Made by a program: the position numbers and the translations under genes | Notes under the pieces: generated by a model | Seen by the model: only the letters and a program-made list of their open reading frames with translations | The model's database searches: none | What the model was told of the DNA's origin: nothing | In this document: piece by piece, positions 47,431 to 59,700 of the stretch | How positions within the stretch are numbered: the first letter of the stretch is position 1 | Layout: every line of letters begins with the position of its first letter | From: Sphagnum compactum | Lineage: Eukaryota > Bryophyta > Sphagnopsida > Sphagnales | Reading direction: 5' to 3' | Length of the DNA: 64,000 nt | NCBI GenBank assembly: GCA_965153455.1 | Contig: OZ234504.1 | Span: forward strand, 8,494,001 to 8,558,000

Positions 47431-48769
47431 TACTCACCTACCAACAACCAATTGACAAACACATACCTACCTACTACCAACCCATGACTAGCTATTTACC
47501 TACTTACTAACAAACCATGATTAGCCATTACTTACCTACTTTAACCTATGACTAACCCTTACCTACCTATTGCCATTATCATTCAAATTATCATTCAAAG
47601 CACTTAGAGCAAAAACATTTATCAATCAATTAAGGACCATAATGTATTAGTTACCTCAATACATTATACATCCTCAATACACTATACATAGTCAAGGTTG
47701 CTACTAGTGTTGGCCGGGTATCTAGCTAGGTAGGAAAAAATCGTTGAATAAGGATTTGGATTTATAGACCTCACCCAAAATGGAGTGCAACATATTGAAA
47801 TTGGATATATAGCGGAATTGAAAATTTGTGTGGGTTAAAGATTTGCCTTTGGATTCGTATCTTAGAATCGAACAAAACATTTTTAAATTTTTAACTTGAC
47901 ACCCATCAATGCATTTTTCTCACATTCGATTCTGGAAGTTGTTAGGTTTAAAGTTAGGGTTTACTTGAACTTTCCCTTTTCTTATCTTGTCGAAGTTCTT
48001 TCTTTCTATCCCCATCAAACCTTTTTAAGCTTCATTGTCGGCTATATGTTTTTTTGGTGACCTTTTGTTTTTCTTTGGCATTGTTATGAATGATTGGCCA
48101 AGATATTTCAACAACTTGGCAACTTCAACAGTGTCGGATATTCTGTCGACCTTTTCTCTTTTGTTTTCATGTTTCATTTCCTTGCATTACACAAGTTATG
48201 TTTTGTTCTTCTTGTTTATCCTTTGCAACTTGTGTTGCTTTTCATGCTTGTAGTGAATCTTCATGTAACGATGAAGTTGTTTTTTATGTTCTCATCAATG
48301 TTGAACTTTTTGATGTCAACTATGTGCTTCATGCTTTTCAACGATTTTTATAAACTAGTGGTCGAGATATTTCAACTTCGCAAATTCAGGTAGTCTTTCA
48401 CCTTTCTCCTTTTGTTTGAATGTCTTGTTTCCTTGCATTACACTAGAACTCTATTTTGTACTTATTGTTTCTACTTGTTTATACTTTGTATCTTGCGTTG
48501 AAACTTGCAGGTTTTGTTGTTTTTCCATGGTCATGGTGAATCTTCACAACTATTGCTAAGTTTGAGTTTATTGTAAGTTTCTTGCATTCAAAGCAATTTT
48601 TTTCATAGGGTAAACTTGTTCACCTTTATGTCTTGTACATGTTGCATCGAGTTTGAGTTTGTGTTATGCAATACTTCTTTAGAACAACTTCAACTTTTGA
48701 GTATTTCGTCACCCCTTCCATTTTTCTTTGCTACTCTTAACATGTTTCTTGTTATAGCTAAAAGGTTGT
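47431..48769. other. AT-rich intergenic DNA, no gene seen
   Basis: Includes an imperfect ACCTACCTACT-type repeat (47440-47570). Hydrophobic frames at 48,035-48,393 are T-rich and unrecognised. Confidence 0.45.
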
Positions 48770-49555
48770 AATAGCTCCAACATTGATGATCGTTCAATGG
48801 TCCTTTCATTTTTCTTTTTGTCTTCCCGTTGCAAGACATATTAATTGTATTCTTATTCTAGCTAAATGGATGTCTTGCTCTAGCATTAATGATTGTTCAA
48901 TGGTCTTTCCATTTTTCTTGTTATGTTCTTGTTGCAATTAAAAGAACATAACATTTGTATTCATGTTGCAACTGAATGGATGCAAAATTCCAACATTGGT
49001 GATTGTTCAACAATCCTTCCATTCTTCTTGTTGTGTTCATGTTCCAATTAAAAGGACATAACATCTATATTCCTATTATAATTGAATGGATGCAAAGCTC
49101 TAGCATTGATGATTATTCAACAATCTTTCCATTTGTCTTTTTGTGTTCTTGTTGTAGCTAAAAAGACATAACAACTATGTTCATGTTATAGTTGAATGGA
49201 TGTAGAGCTTTGACATTGATGATTATTCAATGGTCCTTCCATTTATCTTATTGTGTTTTTATTGTAGCTAAAGGACATAACATTTATATATTGTATACCT
49301 ATTGCATCATGTTTAAATTTGTGTTGTGTAATAAATCTTTAGAATTGGGACTTCAATATTTTTAGCTTCCAGGTATTGTGTCATCCCTTCCATTTTTCTT
49401 ATTGACTTCCTATTGCGACTTAAAGGACATAACAATTGTATTCACATTGTAGCTGAAGGGATGTAGAGTTCCAAGATTAATGATTGTTCAACAATCCTTC
49501 CATTTTTCTTGTTGTGTTCTTCTTGTAGCTAAAAGGACATAGCAACTTTGATGGT
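48770..49555. repeat. Degenerate tandem array, unit about 110 bp
   Basis: Units contain GATTGTTCAA(T/C)(G/A)(G/A)TC-TTCCATTTTTCTTGTTGTGTTC, TTGTAGCTAAAAGGACATAACA and GAATGGATGCAAAG. The landmark GAT-GTTCAA recurs at about 48,789, 48,891, 49,001, 49,110, 49,221 and 49,482. Copies are diverged. Confidence 0.65.
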
Positions 49556-49599
49556 GTCTGCAAGTGGCATTCCCCTTTACACCATATTGTCTAAGACGA

Positions 49600-51780
49600 T
49601 GTTGAATATGGTGAATTTGTGTCTCATGTTGAAAGTACAGTTCAAGGATCACAATAAACATCAAATGTCAAATCAAATATTAATGAAGATGCCTTTTGGG
49701 TAGTTCTTTTTCCAAAGTTTCTAGCCAACCAAAGCAAATGGTATCTTTGGCATCTCACTACAAGTTATTGGGGGTTTTTTTCTGTTAAGGATGGTGCACA
49801 AATTAATTCTTGTAATTTTTTGTGTAAATCATGTGATGTATTGTCTGCCACTCCAATCCAATTGATGTTAATGCTAATAATGTTTCATGAAAAAATTAAG
49901 GGACTTAAGAATTGTAATAAAAACCATAGAACATCTTCTTTGACAAAACATGTATCTCATGAACATGTGGAAGAGGGCAAGAGGTGGGACTTGTTGGTGT
50001 AGAAAGCTCAAGTAAACAGAAACCAACAAGAATCAACAAAAGAAAGGAAAAATGACCCTGCTTTGATCATTCAATTTTTTGGCAACAATTGACCTTAAAA
50101 CAAGGTTGACCTTGCACAACATGCCTTTCTTGAAGACCTAGTTTTATACATTGCAAAAAGGTGTTGTCCAATGTCCTCTATTGAGAATCACTAACTAAGG
50201 TGCATGGTTTTAAGATAATGTTCCAGTTTTGTGTTTCCATAATGACATCAGTTGGTGATAGAAGTGTTGCGAACATTTTGAAAAAAAATAGGGAGAAATC
50301 TTTTGCCCTCACTTGCTTCATGTGTTACATGCACAACATCTTTCAATTTTTGGATGTCTCATAGTGGGCATGACACTTTTGCCATGGTTGTCAACTTTAT
50401 CATAGTGGGAATTTTTGAAGTGCATAACACAATTGGTGTAGCCATCGCAAACCAAGTAAAGGTGTTATTGAACTTTTTTGGTTTACTTGACAACATCATT
50501 GCTTATGTCAAGGATGAAAGGTCCAATCTAAGTACCTTGACTTCGGTGTTGATAAATGTTGTTACTTGTTCTCCTTTCCAATTAATTAGTCCATTTGTGG
50601 GATCTTGTTTTTTTTACTTATGATGATTCTAACATGTGCTAGATTTTCAAAAGTGAATTCGAAAAATGTTCAAACATCAATGCAAAAGATTATTATTTGG
50701 ACTAAAAAATCTAGGAAGGGGAAACAAAAGTGGAAGAATTCTTGTATTATTGTAGGTTGTTAGCAAGGATGTTAAAATCTCCTATGAAAACGCAATGTGC
50801 ATCATGAATCATTTTGTTTTAGGAAACTATAGAGTATTGAAATACAATCTCCATGTGCTATGGGAGACAATAATCTTTGGCTTTGTCATCATGAGTCCCA
50901 ATGTGCCAAACTTGAGTTATTGCTTCAGCTATTATAGATACATTACCACTAGTGGTCAAGCAATGTATATTAAATCAAAGTCAAGGGTTTCGTTTGTTGA
51001 TAGATGCACTTGCATATGCTTTCAATCAAATTTGAGGTTGTCAACATTCAAAATTTGAATCAACCTTTGATTCAAGGTGATTTTGATTTAGAATTGTTAA
51101 AGTGAATTCACATGTTAACACCATTTTTGGCATTATTTAGCACTTACATTCATTCCAAGGCACATAATATGTTGTCCACCATGTTGGACCCATGTTCTAA
51201 AAACATGGTCATATAGGATTATGTGGGTAATTTAGTTGTTGATGTTGTTGCAAAATATGATGTTAAAATTATGTACCCACTACTATTGCAAGTTTACGTA
51301 CATTTGAATCTTGTGAAAATAGCAATAGAGTTGACAACAGATCCATCATGTCATCATTGAAAAATGAATTACAAATCTTCCAACGATTTTGTGTACAATC
51401 GACAAAAATTGCCAATCCCTTAAGGTGGTAGGCAACACATTCAATACAATTATTGCATGTGTCATTTCTAGCTTGGCAAGTACTTGGCATGGTTAATTCA
51501 CAAATTGAGACTAAAAGAATTTTTAACATTGCTGGTATTATCACAAATCTTTGACATTCTCGACTTGGAATTGACAACTGATCAACTCATCCTTGTTCTT
51601 AAAAATTAGCCTAATGATGTTTGTTTTGGGTGTGTAAGAGCCAAGGAAAACACACTGGATCAGTTTCTCAAATGTGAAGACGCATTGATTGAAAAGCACA
51701 AAAAACTCATTAAAGATCAAGGTCTTTTTGAAGAAGACTTAGACTTTGATTGATTGAGTAGCTGGTAACTCAAATTCTTT
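49600..51780 (+). pseudogene. Decayed hAT-like (BED-finger) transposase
   Basis: Near 49,820-50,000 the frame has a cysteine pair and RTSSLTKHVSHEH, a BED-type finger tail. The open frame at 50,303-50,623 reads FNFWMSHSGHDTFAMVVNF, then EVHNTIGVAIANQ, then IIAYVKDERSNLSTLTS, resembling the start of the RNase-H-like region of plant hAT-type transposases. Further on (about 50,690), IIIWTKKSRKGKQKW continues the similarity before stops and frameshifts. There are stops between blocks and a deletion after the VVNF segment, so the element is inactive. No terminal inverted repeats were found. Family assignment is from memory. Confidence 0.6.
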
Positions 51781-53204
51781 TGAACTTCTTGATGATTCTT
51801 TTGTTGTAGGAATCTCTGTTGCAATTTTCTAGTGATGAGGTGGGCAAGAAGACAGTTGCAATCTTCAAAAAGGGTTAAGGTGACCCAACCTTAAACATCT
51901 TCATAGTTTTGGTGATATGTTGGGCCAAAAACTTAAAGTTGTGTTTAATTTGGTTTCTTTTCTTGGTCATGTTGTTCTATTGCTCCATTGATTTGTGGGT
52001 TTTGGCTATTGATTTGGTTTTGCTAATGCTTGGGGATTTGACATCTAGTTCTTTCTCTTTTAGTTTCAGGTATTGTTGATACATGGGAATGATAAGTCAA
52101 AAATCATTTTCTTGGTTTTGTTGCTACTTTGGGAGTTGCCATTTGATTTCTAGAAGTTCCTCCATATTCTCTACCATGGTTCTGCGACAACTTGATGCAC
52201 GGGGATTTGATGTCCAAAAGGTTTGTTTTGCTCATTTGTGGTACTGCTAATGCATGGGAATTCAACTTTCAAGCTATCAGTTTTGTGGTGGTTTTGTTCA
52301 TGTTTTTGACATTTTTTGAGTTTTGTTAATGCTTTTTTTATTTTTGGGGGCTTCTATTAATGTGTGGGGGCAACAAATCACAAAGTTTTATGACTATTCT
52401 GGTTGCTATCTGGTGTGTGTGGAGGCAAGAGCCAATAAACCATTTGTTTTAATGTCCACGATGGGAAGTCACTAGGACAGAAAATGGTGGATGAGATTCA
52501 CTAGTCTGTTCCAAGTTCCCATGCCTTCAAATCTGTATGATGAAGAGTTTTGCAATACATCTGTAATGAATTTGAGGAGAACGTGACAACTGTTCTTGGG
52601 AAGGTTTAGCCAACTTTTAGCTATAAACCAAATATGAAGCACAAGTCTGTAAAATATGGCTATTTCTACTCTTATCGTATCTTTTTTCCCACTGAAAACC
52701 AAATTTAGAAAAATATGGCTATTTCTACTTTTCTTTTCTCACTTTTGGAAATTGAAAAATTCTCTTTTTTTTATTTTCAGATGTTTGATTTCTGGTTTCA
52801 CTGTTTTGGCAAAAAAAAATTTGCTAGTGCCAAAAAGCTTGTGTACAAGTAAATGGTCAAATAAAAACCAAAATGTGTATATGCCATTGCTAAATTGTTT
52901 TTGCAATCTAGTAGTTAGTTTGATCTTGGCCAAGGAAAACCATCTTGGACTCTACTTCAATCCTTTACTATCGTAACTGACAAATTCGTGCAAACAAAAC
53001 ACAAAACATATTCAGTAACAGAGTATCTGACAAATCCCCAATTGATGATGAATGAACAAATCTCTTGTTCCTTACTAGATCGATCCCTACTATTGAAACT
53101 GACCAAGTCACACAAACAAACATGTATATTCTACAACAAAGTACCTGACACAAAGGCCCAATTGATGAGTGAACAAAATCTGTTGTTCCTCACTAGATCA
53201 AATT
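51781..53204. other. Intergenic DNA, no gene seen
   Basis: No recognisable coding sequence. From about 52,985 to 53,204 there are two diverged units of about 120 bp that lead into the 62-63 bp array (shared CCCAATTGATGA, TGTTCCTCACTAGATC and TACTATTGAAAC). Confidence 0.45.
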
Positions 53205-53455
53205 CTTACTATTGAAACCGAAAAAGTCACACAAACAAAACATACACATTCTGCAGTAAGATCAATTCTTACTATTGAAACCGAAAAAGTCACACAAACA
53301 AAACATACACATTCTGCAGTAAGATCAATTCTTACTATTGACACTGAAAAGTCACACAAACAAAACATACACATTCTGCAGTAAGATCAATTCTTACTAT
53401 TGAAACTGAAAAGTCACACAAACAAAACATACACATTCTGCAGTAAAAATACCTG
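53205..53455. repeat. 62-63 bp tandem array 3' of callose synthase
   Basis: Four copies of TCTTACTATTGA-AC-GAAAA, then GTCACACAAACAAAACATAC and ACATTCTGCAGTAAGATCAA. GTCAC occurs at 53226, 53289, 53351 and 53413. The copies are nearly identical. The array ends 250 bp beyond the callose synthase stop codon, so it may lie in the 3' untranslated region. Confidence 0.85.
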
Positions 53456-53704
53456 ACAAACTCAATGCCGCACCCACTAATGCCTGTTTATCTCTTTTGC
53501 TTAATCATGTGCCCAGACTTTTATAAAACAAAAGTGAGTGTGAAGAAGACCAACAACAACAGCTGGCAACCATTTTGAATAGTGAATTTTTCTGGAGCTT
53601 GTAACAAGGCTTAAGAATTCTCTAGACCTAGACCTAGACTAGAAATCTGTATGAATGGGGGAGAAAAAAGCATGGATAAAATTTTGATTATTGTGGTGCT
53701 GACT

Positions 53705-56700
53705 CTACACGCTACTGTTAGGCCGATTTCCAGCTAATATAAGAGAAATCTCCAAACCACGGCTGAAGGCTTGGTTGAAAACAAGCCTTGTCTGGAATGT
53801 TGAAACAAATGGGAACCATGACAAGAATGCAATGGGGATGAACACCAGCATACCCATACATGCGTCATATGCTCGGGCAATTTCTTGCACAGACTCCCAT
53901 AGTCTCAAACCCTTTACAGCAGGTCTGCATGCAATTGCAACCTGTCAAAACAAAAGTGTCAGGTCTTTCTGTTAAATAATAAGCAAGTACACAAATCAAG
54001 TTCTAAAGAAGAATAGGTTAAACTTTCAGTGAGCAACATAGTCAAAATGCATTGTGTTTCCTTGTAGAATGAGCAAAGATTGAAGATCTGAGGCTGAGGT
54101 GCAGAAAAAACAAATTCTCCAAGCGACAGTGAAAGGGAAGATGTTTACAGAGAGCAGTCCCCATCCTGTTGGGATAAGTGCCAGCCCAACAGCGAAGACA
54201 TCGCCTATAGTCAGAGGTGTTAGGACAACTGCCACAATGATGCCTGTGACAATACTCATGAATAGCAGTGTCTGGAACAGACGCACCAATCGCTGAACCT
54301 TTGGTGATTTACGTGTAAAGGTGAACAACTGCCATTTTGGAGCAAAACAGTTCCAAATCAACTGTGTCAGAATTTGCAAATAGGTAGATTATGCATTCCA
54401 ACTTTGATAAAGCAAAGCAGGAATCCATAGAGACATATATATCGCTAGGTCTGTACAGCTAGACTACAGAACAGACAAAATTGTACAGTTAAGTTTTCTG
54501 TGCATGACCAGAGAAAACTGGTGAAGAGAAGACATTGAACTCCAGCTATAGCAAGAAGAGAAGCTACAAAAAAATCAGCATGGAACCTGCTGAGATCCTC
54601 AGAGAGCAATATGACGCACCTTAAAAATGACCACTATTACTATCAACACCAGCCAAGAGAACCCGTACACCTGCATTGACCCCATTTTCCCACATAAGCA
54701 GCAGTGGTGGCCAAGACTACATAGGAAACCCCTGAAGGCAGGAAAATCAAGAGGTATATCACATAAGACAACATACTACATTAGAATCAGATAGCAACTT
54801 TGCCTTAACAACTGTTTTTCTCTTTTTAAGTTGGCTGTCCTGACATGTAACTGCCATAGGAAAAGAAGAGACAGAAACAAGGGTGATTCCAGTGCTCACA
54901 TTGAGACGGGTGCTATGTTCATCCACATGAAGATGGTATACTATACCATACTGAAATATGAAGAATCGCAGACTCAAAATGATCTCCCAAAATCTGCTTG
55001 TATTTGTTCGTATATGTGTCTTTCACATGACCCACAAACATGTCCATGCACACATAAGGAAATTGAGTTCATAAGGAAATCTGAAGTGAGGCAGAGCTCA
55101 CAAAATTGTAAGGATGTGGGAAGCAGGACAATATACAAATTTGGACCCTTTTTACTACAAAGGCAAACTATGAACTCCCAAACTAAATGAAGATATGCAA
55201 CTGTATATACTTCTTGCATAAAACATAATATCAAGCAAAAAAACAGAGAAAATACATGAGCCAAGGAAAGATCTAAAGCTTATGAATTGGGGAGAAGTAA
55301 GAAAGGGAAACAGCAAACTTTATCTTACTTGCTCATCAAACCACCAGGCCTCCCAGCTGTTTTCAATCTTAACTCCAACTCCACCCTTGTAGTATAGCCA
55401 TTTTGTCCAGTCTTCAAAGTCCTCCACTGTTCTGTAGGTAGAGCATTACTGTTAATGCAATCCAAGATTTCACACTTCAAGCATTTAAGCATATTCACAT
55501 TGGGCTACATATCTAACCACTGCTTCTGCTCAGGCATTTATGATACTAGAGATTTCTAAATTCATCCACAGGCTGTCAAGTTGTTCTTACTTTTGCCACT
55601 CAAAACCTGACGGGTTGAAAATGTATGGTGCAAACAGCCAAGACAGGGCAAGGAACCAACTGCTGAAAGTGAGCAAGATGAAATTTACAGCCTTGCGGTC
55701 CTCTGCCCCATAGGCCAAGTACACAATCAACAGCATTATGATCTCCATCCTGCATTGTCATACAAGCAACATACACACACATTTCAGCAGCATGTCTACT
55801 CAGAGAGCTGCAGAGACAGGATAGATTCTGGATAACCTGCATTGCGGTCCACGGTTGCAAGAAGTCAAATCTAGTATTCACGGCATAAATCACAGATCTT
55901 CCTAGCAGAAAAGATGCTGTTAGAGCAATGAACTTACGCTTTGGTAAAATGACTGCGGGAGTACATTCGATAATTTTCAGCAAACTTGATGTGGGTGACA
56001 ACAAAACCTCTTCCTGTAGATCGATACTGAATAGCCAGAAACCGTACATCAATTCAAGGTGTCCAACCACCATAACAAATCACATGGTACAAAACTACAC
56101 AAATTATGCTCCAAACATTAGTATTATACTTGCCATGGTGGTTCATCTAACCCTGCAGAATATTTGCAAAAGTTCCAGCAGCTACCTCCAGATCTTGAGA
56201 CGCTAACAGTGCACTAGAGCAAAAGAACAACTAGCAAGCATGCATACAGTGGTTTATTGTACATGACCTCACAGTTTTCATATAATCCAAACAAGGTGTA
56301 AAATATATCACCACTTCATCTGACAATGACAACAGAGACTTTGAGAATTTTACCTTGGCACCCCCATGGAGAATGGTCCGCCCAAAGTAGTGGGTTCGTG
56401 TTCCAAGGGAAAATGTAAAGAACACTGATGCCATTTGTAGCTGCATTGTACAGAAGCTGATAATAGCCTGAGCTCAACCACACATGATAGGAAATTAAGC
56501 ACAAACACCTTCTCCCAGAAGCAAGTTCTGTTCCTGTAGGGTGTTGGGCCTATGCAAAATCTAAAGTGAAAACCTTGACTAGACCAAGAAAAACATTGAA
56601 GAAACAAACTCTGCACAGAAGAGAACACAAATGACCTTGCAAGTAGAGAGTCTAAAAAAAGCTTGTGCTGAAGCCCCTTTCAAAACTTTCACCAGAAGCT

Positions 56701-59700
56701 GTTTGCAGGAAAGAGAAGTACTCATAAGACTATTTGCCAGACCCACATGCTCAGTTTGGACAGAACCTGGGAAAAGAGATGGAAGAGAAGGTAAAAGGGC
56801 AGCGCACCCTCAAAATGCCTTGTTCCAATATCAAATTCATAATCATTGGCACAGCAGTAAATATACCAATTTGGACCAAAAATTGTGTATTTAATGCAGA
56901 CTGCAATGCTGCATTTTGGATTATGTTGTTGTCTGCTTGTAAGGATGCATCCACACCTGATAATGCCTGTTGGAACAAGATCATCAGTCAGTTCATCTCT
57001 CCATTATTTGGAATAGACATTAGCAAAAAAGAGACACAGACAATTTGCAATCCCTGGTGGCTTCCATTCCAATAGTCTCAGATAACAAAGAGAACATACA
57101 GATGAAGAATAACAAACACCATCTAGTGCCTTTCAAGAACTTCAACATACCAGGTAAGCTTTGCCATATAAGAAGACATAGAGTGTCAATACTGTCATCT
57201 GTGTCAACAACAAGCTAGTATTAGTCTTATGGCTTTGCAATGAAACTCAAGAAAATGGAAGGAGTAAAATAGTCACAGACCTTGACATATTGAGATTCAT
57301 GTTTATCCAAGAAATGAAGCATGGCAGATTAAAGATGAGCATGCTTACCATGGTAGTGACATAAAACCCAACTGATGTATAGAAGAAAGACAGCATTCGA
57401 AAGAAGTCAAAGAGCTGGCCAAGTCGATACACATCACGACTAAGAGATTGTTCTCCATTCCCACTAGCAACCTTCGCCTCAAACAGAGCAATCTGATTTA
57501 AACCAACATCTCGTCCTTTCCCAACCTACAGACAAACCATCCAAAAAAATGAATTAGTCAGTTCGTTGCATTGAAATACTTGCAACCAATGTTAGAACTT
57601 CCTTTTTAACTATGAAAGCTTGCAATTCATGAGGAACTAGAAGAGAAATACAAGCCATGTTTTGGAAAATAAGATGCAGTCAAAACCCTTATTCAATCAT
57701 TGTGACTGTGCTTCCTATTTGAGCAACAGGGTCTAGACTCACCTGAATATATTCATGATGAGTGACATTGCCCTGCCGAAGAGTAGAGTTAAATCCTGCA
57801 GACAATCCAACACAAATGGTTTCAACATCCACAAATTGTGTGAAATTGGAAGGAACTCCTGTGCATTGTATGAATGTGAAAGTAAGTGAAGTTATGGTTG
57901 CAAACCTGCAAAGATATCTTCACTAAGATTAATAACACGTGATGCTTTGCTGATGCCTCCTCTAGAAATGTGGAAGATCCTGTCAAACACATCAGGATGC
58001 CCATAGTGCATCCTGACTCTGCAATGCAGCTGAGCATCATTAGTAGAATATCTTGAGGGACCCTCACAACATGGTCAGAACACTGCTCAAAATCATGCTG
58101 TCCCAGTGCACCAATCTATCCAAACTGGGAATAAACTCTATGGCCACAAGCATGTCTTTGAGAGTTAGTGCACATGAAGATGGCGAATGAGAGTCTTCAC
58201 AGAACCCAAAATGCTTTAACCATCCTTGGCTTTCTAAGGTTGCAATAGCAAGGGTTTCAGTCATGTACTCAGGAGGTCATTCTAATCAGGCAATTAATCA
58301 GGCTGTACTTACTTGAGAGGCCGGGCCAACACCCTCTGGCCCAGTGTCACAAAACTGGATTCTTGCATAGACATGAACCATGCCAAAGAAGACACACTGC
58401 ACCCCATAACAAAAGTAGGTTGCATTTAACTGCAAACTCTCTAAAGACTACAATAGGACAAGTTGGCACACCTCACAAAATACCCGTATGGAGTGATCTG
58501 TATTTTGCAATCTATTTACTTTGAAAACCATGCAAATCTTATATCATGAATTCCGACCAACAGATGGAAGCTAAATCTACATCAAGACATTTTAGCAAAA
58601 ATTCCTTAGTTTTGTCACCTCCAGATTCACTTTGAACTCCTGCATGCACCGTCTAGAGTGTCCCTGGCTCCTTACCTTCCTGTGAATACATGTTCACGGA
58701 CACCAAGAATAGTAGGAGGACGAAGGCTGATGTCCTCATGATCAAATTCTGCCAGAAGGTTCCGCACCTTCAGAGCTTCTTCCAAATAGTTATCCTGCAC
58801 CAATTCTGAAAGTCAGGAACTAGATGGAGACAGAATATGGAAGTGATATCCCACTCTTTAACACCATGTAACACAATGTTACATATGCATTCCTGATATG
58901 CCCAACCTTGTCTCCCAAAGAAATTCTGACAGGTCCCTTGCTTTCTTCATCTCTACAAAGGTAAACTTGCCATACCTGGTTCATATCAATTGTCTGGATT
59001 GCATCTCCACGAGTGAAAATTATGGCATGATTTTGGTTCTCAGGCTTTCCTTCTCCAAGTTTTACCTCCCCTGGCAATTTAATGGAATATATCTCCTGGA
59101 AACAGCATCCAGAGACAACTCATTCAAATCCACAGTGCATAGATCCACATCCCTATCCCCAGCAGGTACTTCAACCAGATATTGGATGCTTATCACATGT
59201 ATCATATGTCCTTGAAGGAGAAACACAATGAAACAGACTAAGAAATGGAATAACATACCAAAGCATTTGGATCCAATGACAAAGTAGTATTCTATACAAG
59301 CAAATCGACCTTCATTGTTATGTAACCAAACCATCAGCAACCCAAGCCAGAAAGACATTGCACAGCAATTATTCTGGCTTCATATGTCTTACTTGGCTAG
59401 TTGAACACACATAGATTGGGTGGGGCAGATTTCAATCTAGACAGTGCATGAAGCAATAGAAATCACAGGGGCAAGCTACCTGGTCCTGTCCATATGGATC
59501 TGCTTTCACAAGCTTTGAGTAGTATGATTTTGTGACCTTTTTGTCCTTCGTAGTCTCGACTACATCAATGTAAGCGATTCTCAAAGAGTCGTACCTGTAA
59601 TCAAAAGCAATCTCACATCATCTAAAAAATATGACCTATCTGCTCAAAATCCAATCTAACACTCAGAGATATGAGATTGTATTATCTGGAACAGATTTCA

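Noticed and set aside
41640-53455. Possible CRISPR arrays
   Set aside because: All regular repeats here (70, 74, 110, 62-63 bp) are head-to-tail without unique spacers, in a plant nuclear context.
56440-56441. Acceptor-like AATGCAG before CTACAA in callose synthase
   Set aside because: Family sequence continues in frame upstream to 56467 (AIISFCTMQLQ), so the exon starts at 56467 and no intron is present here.
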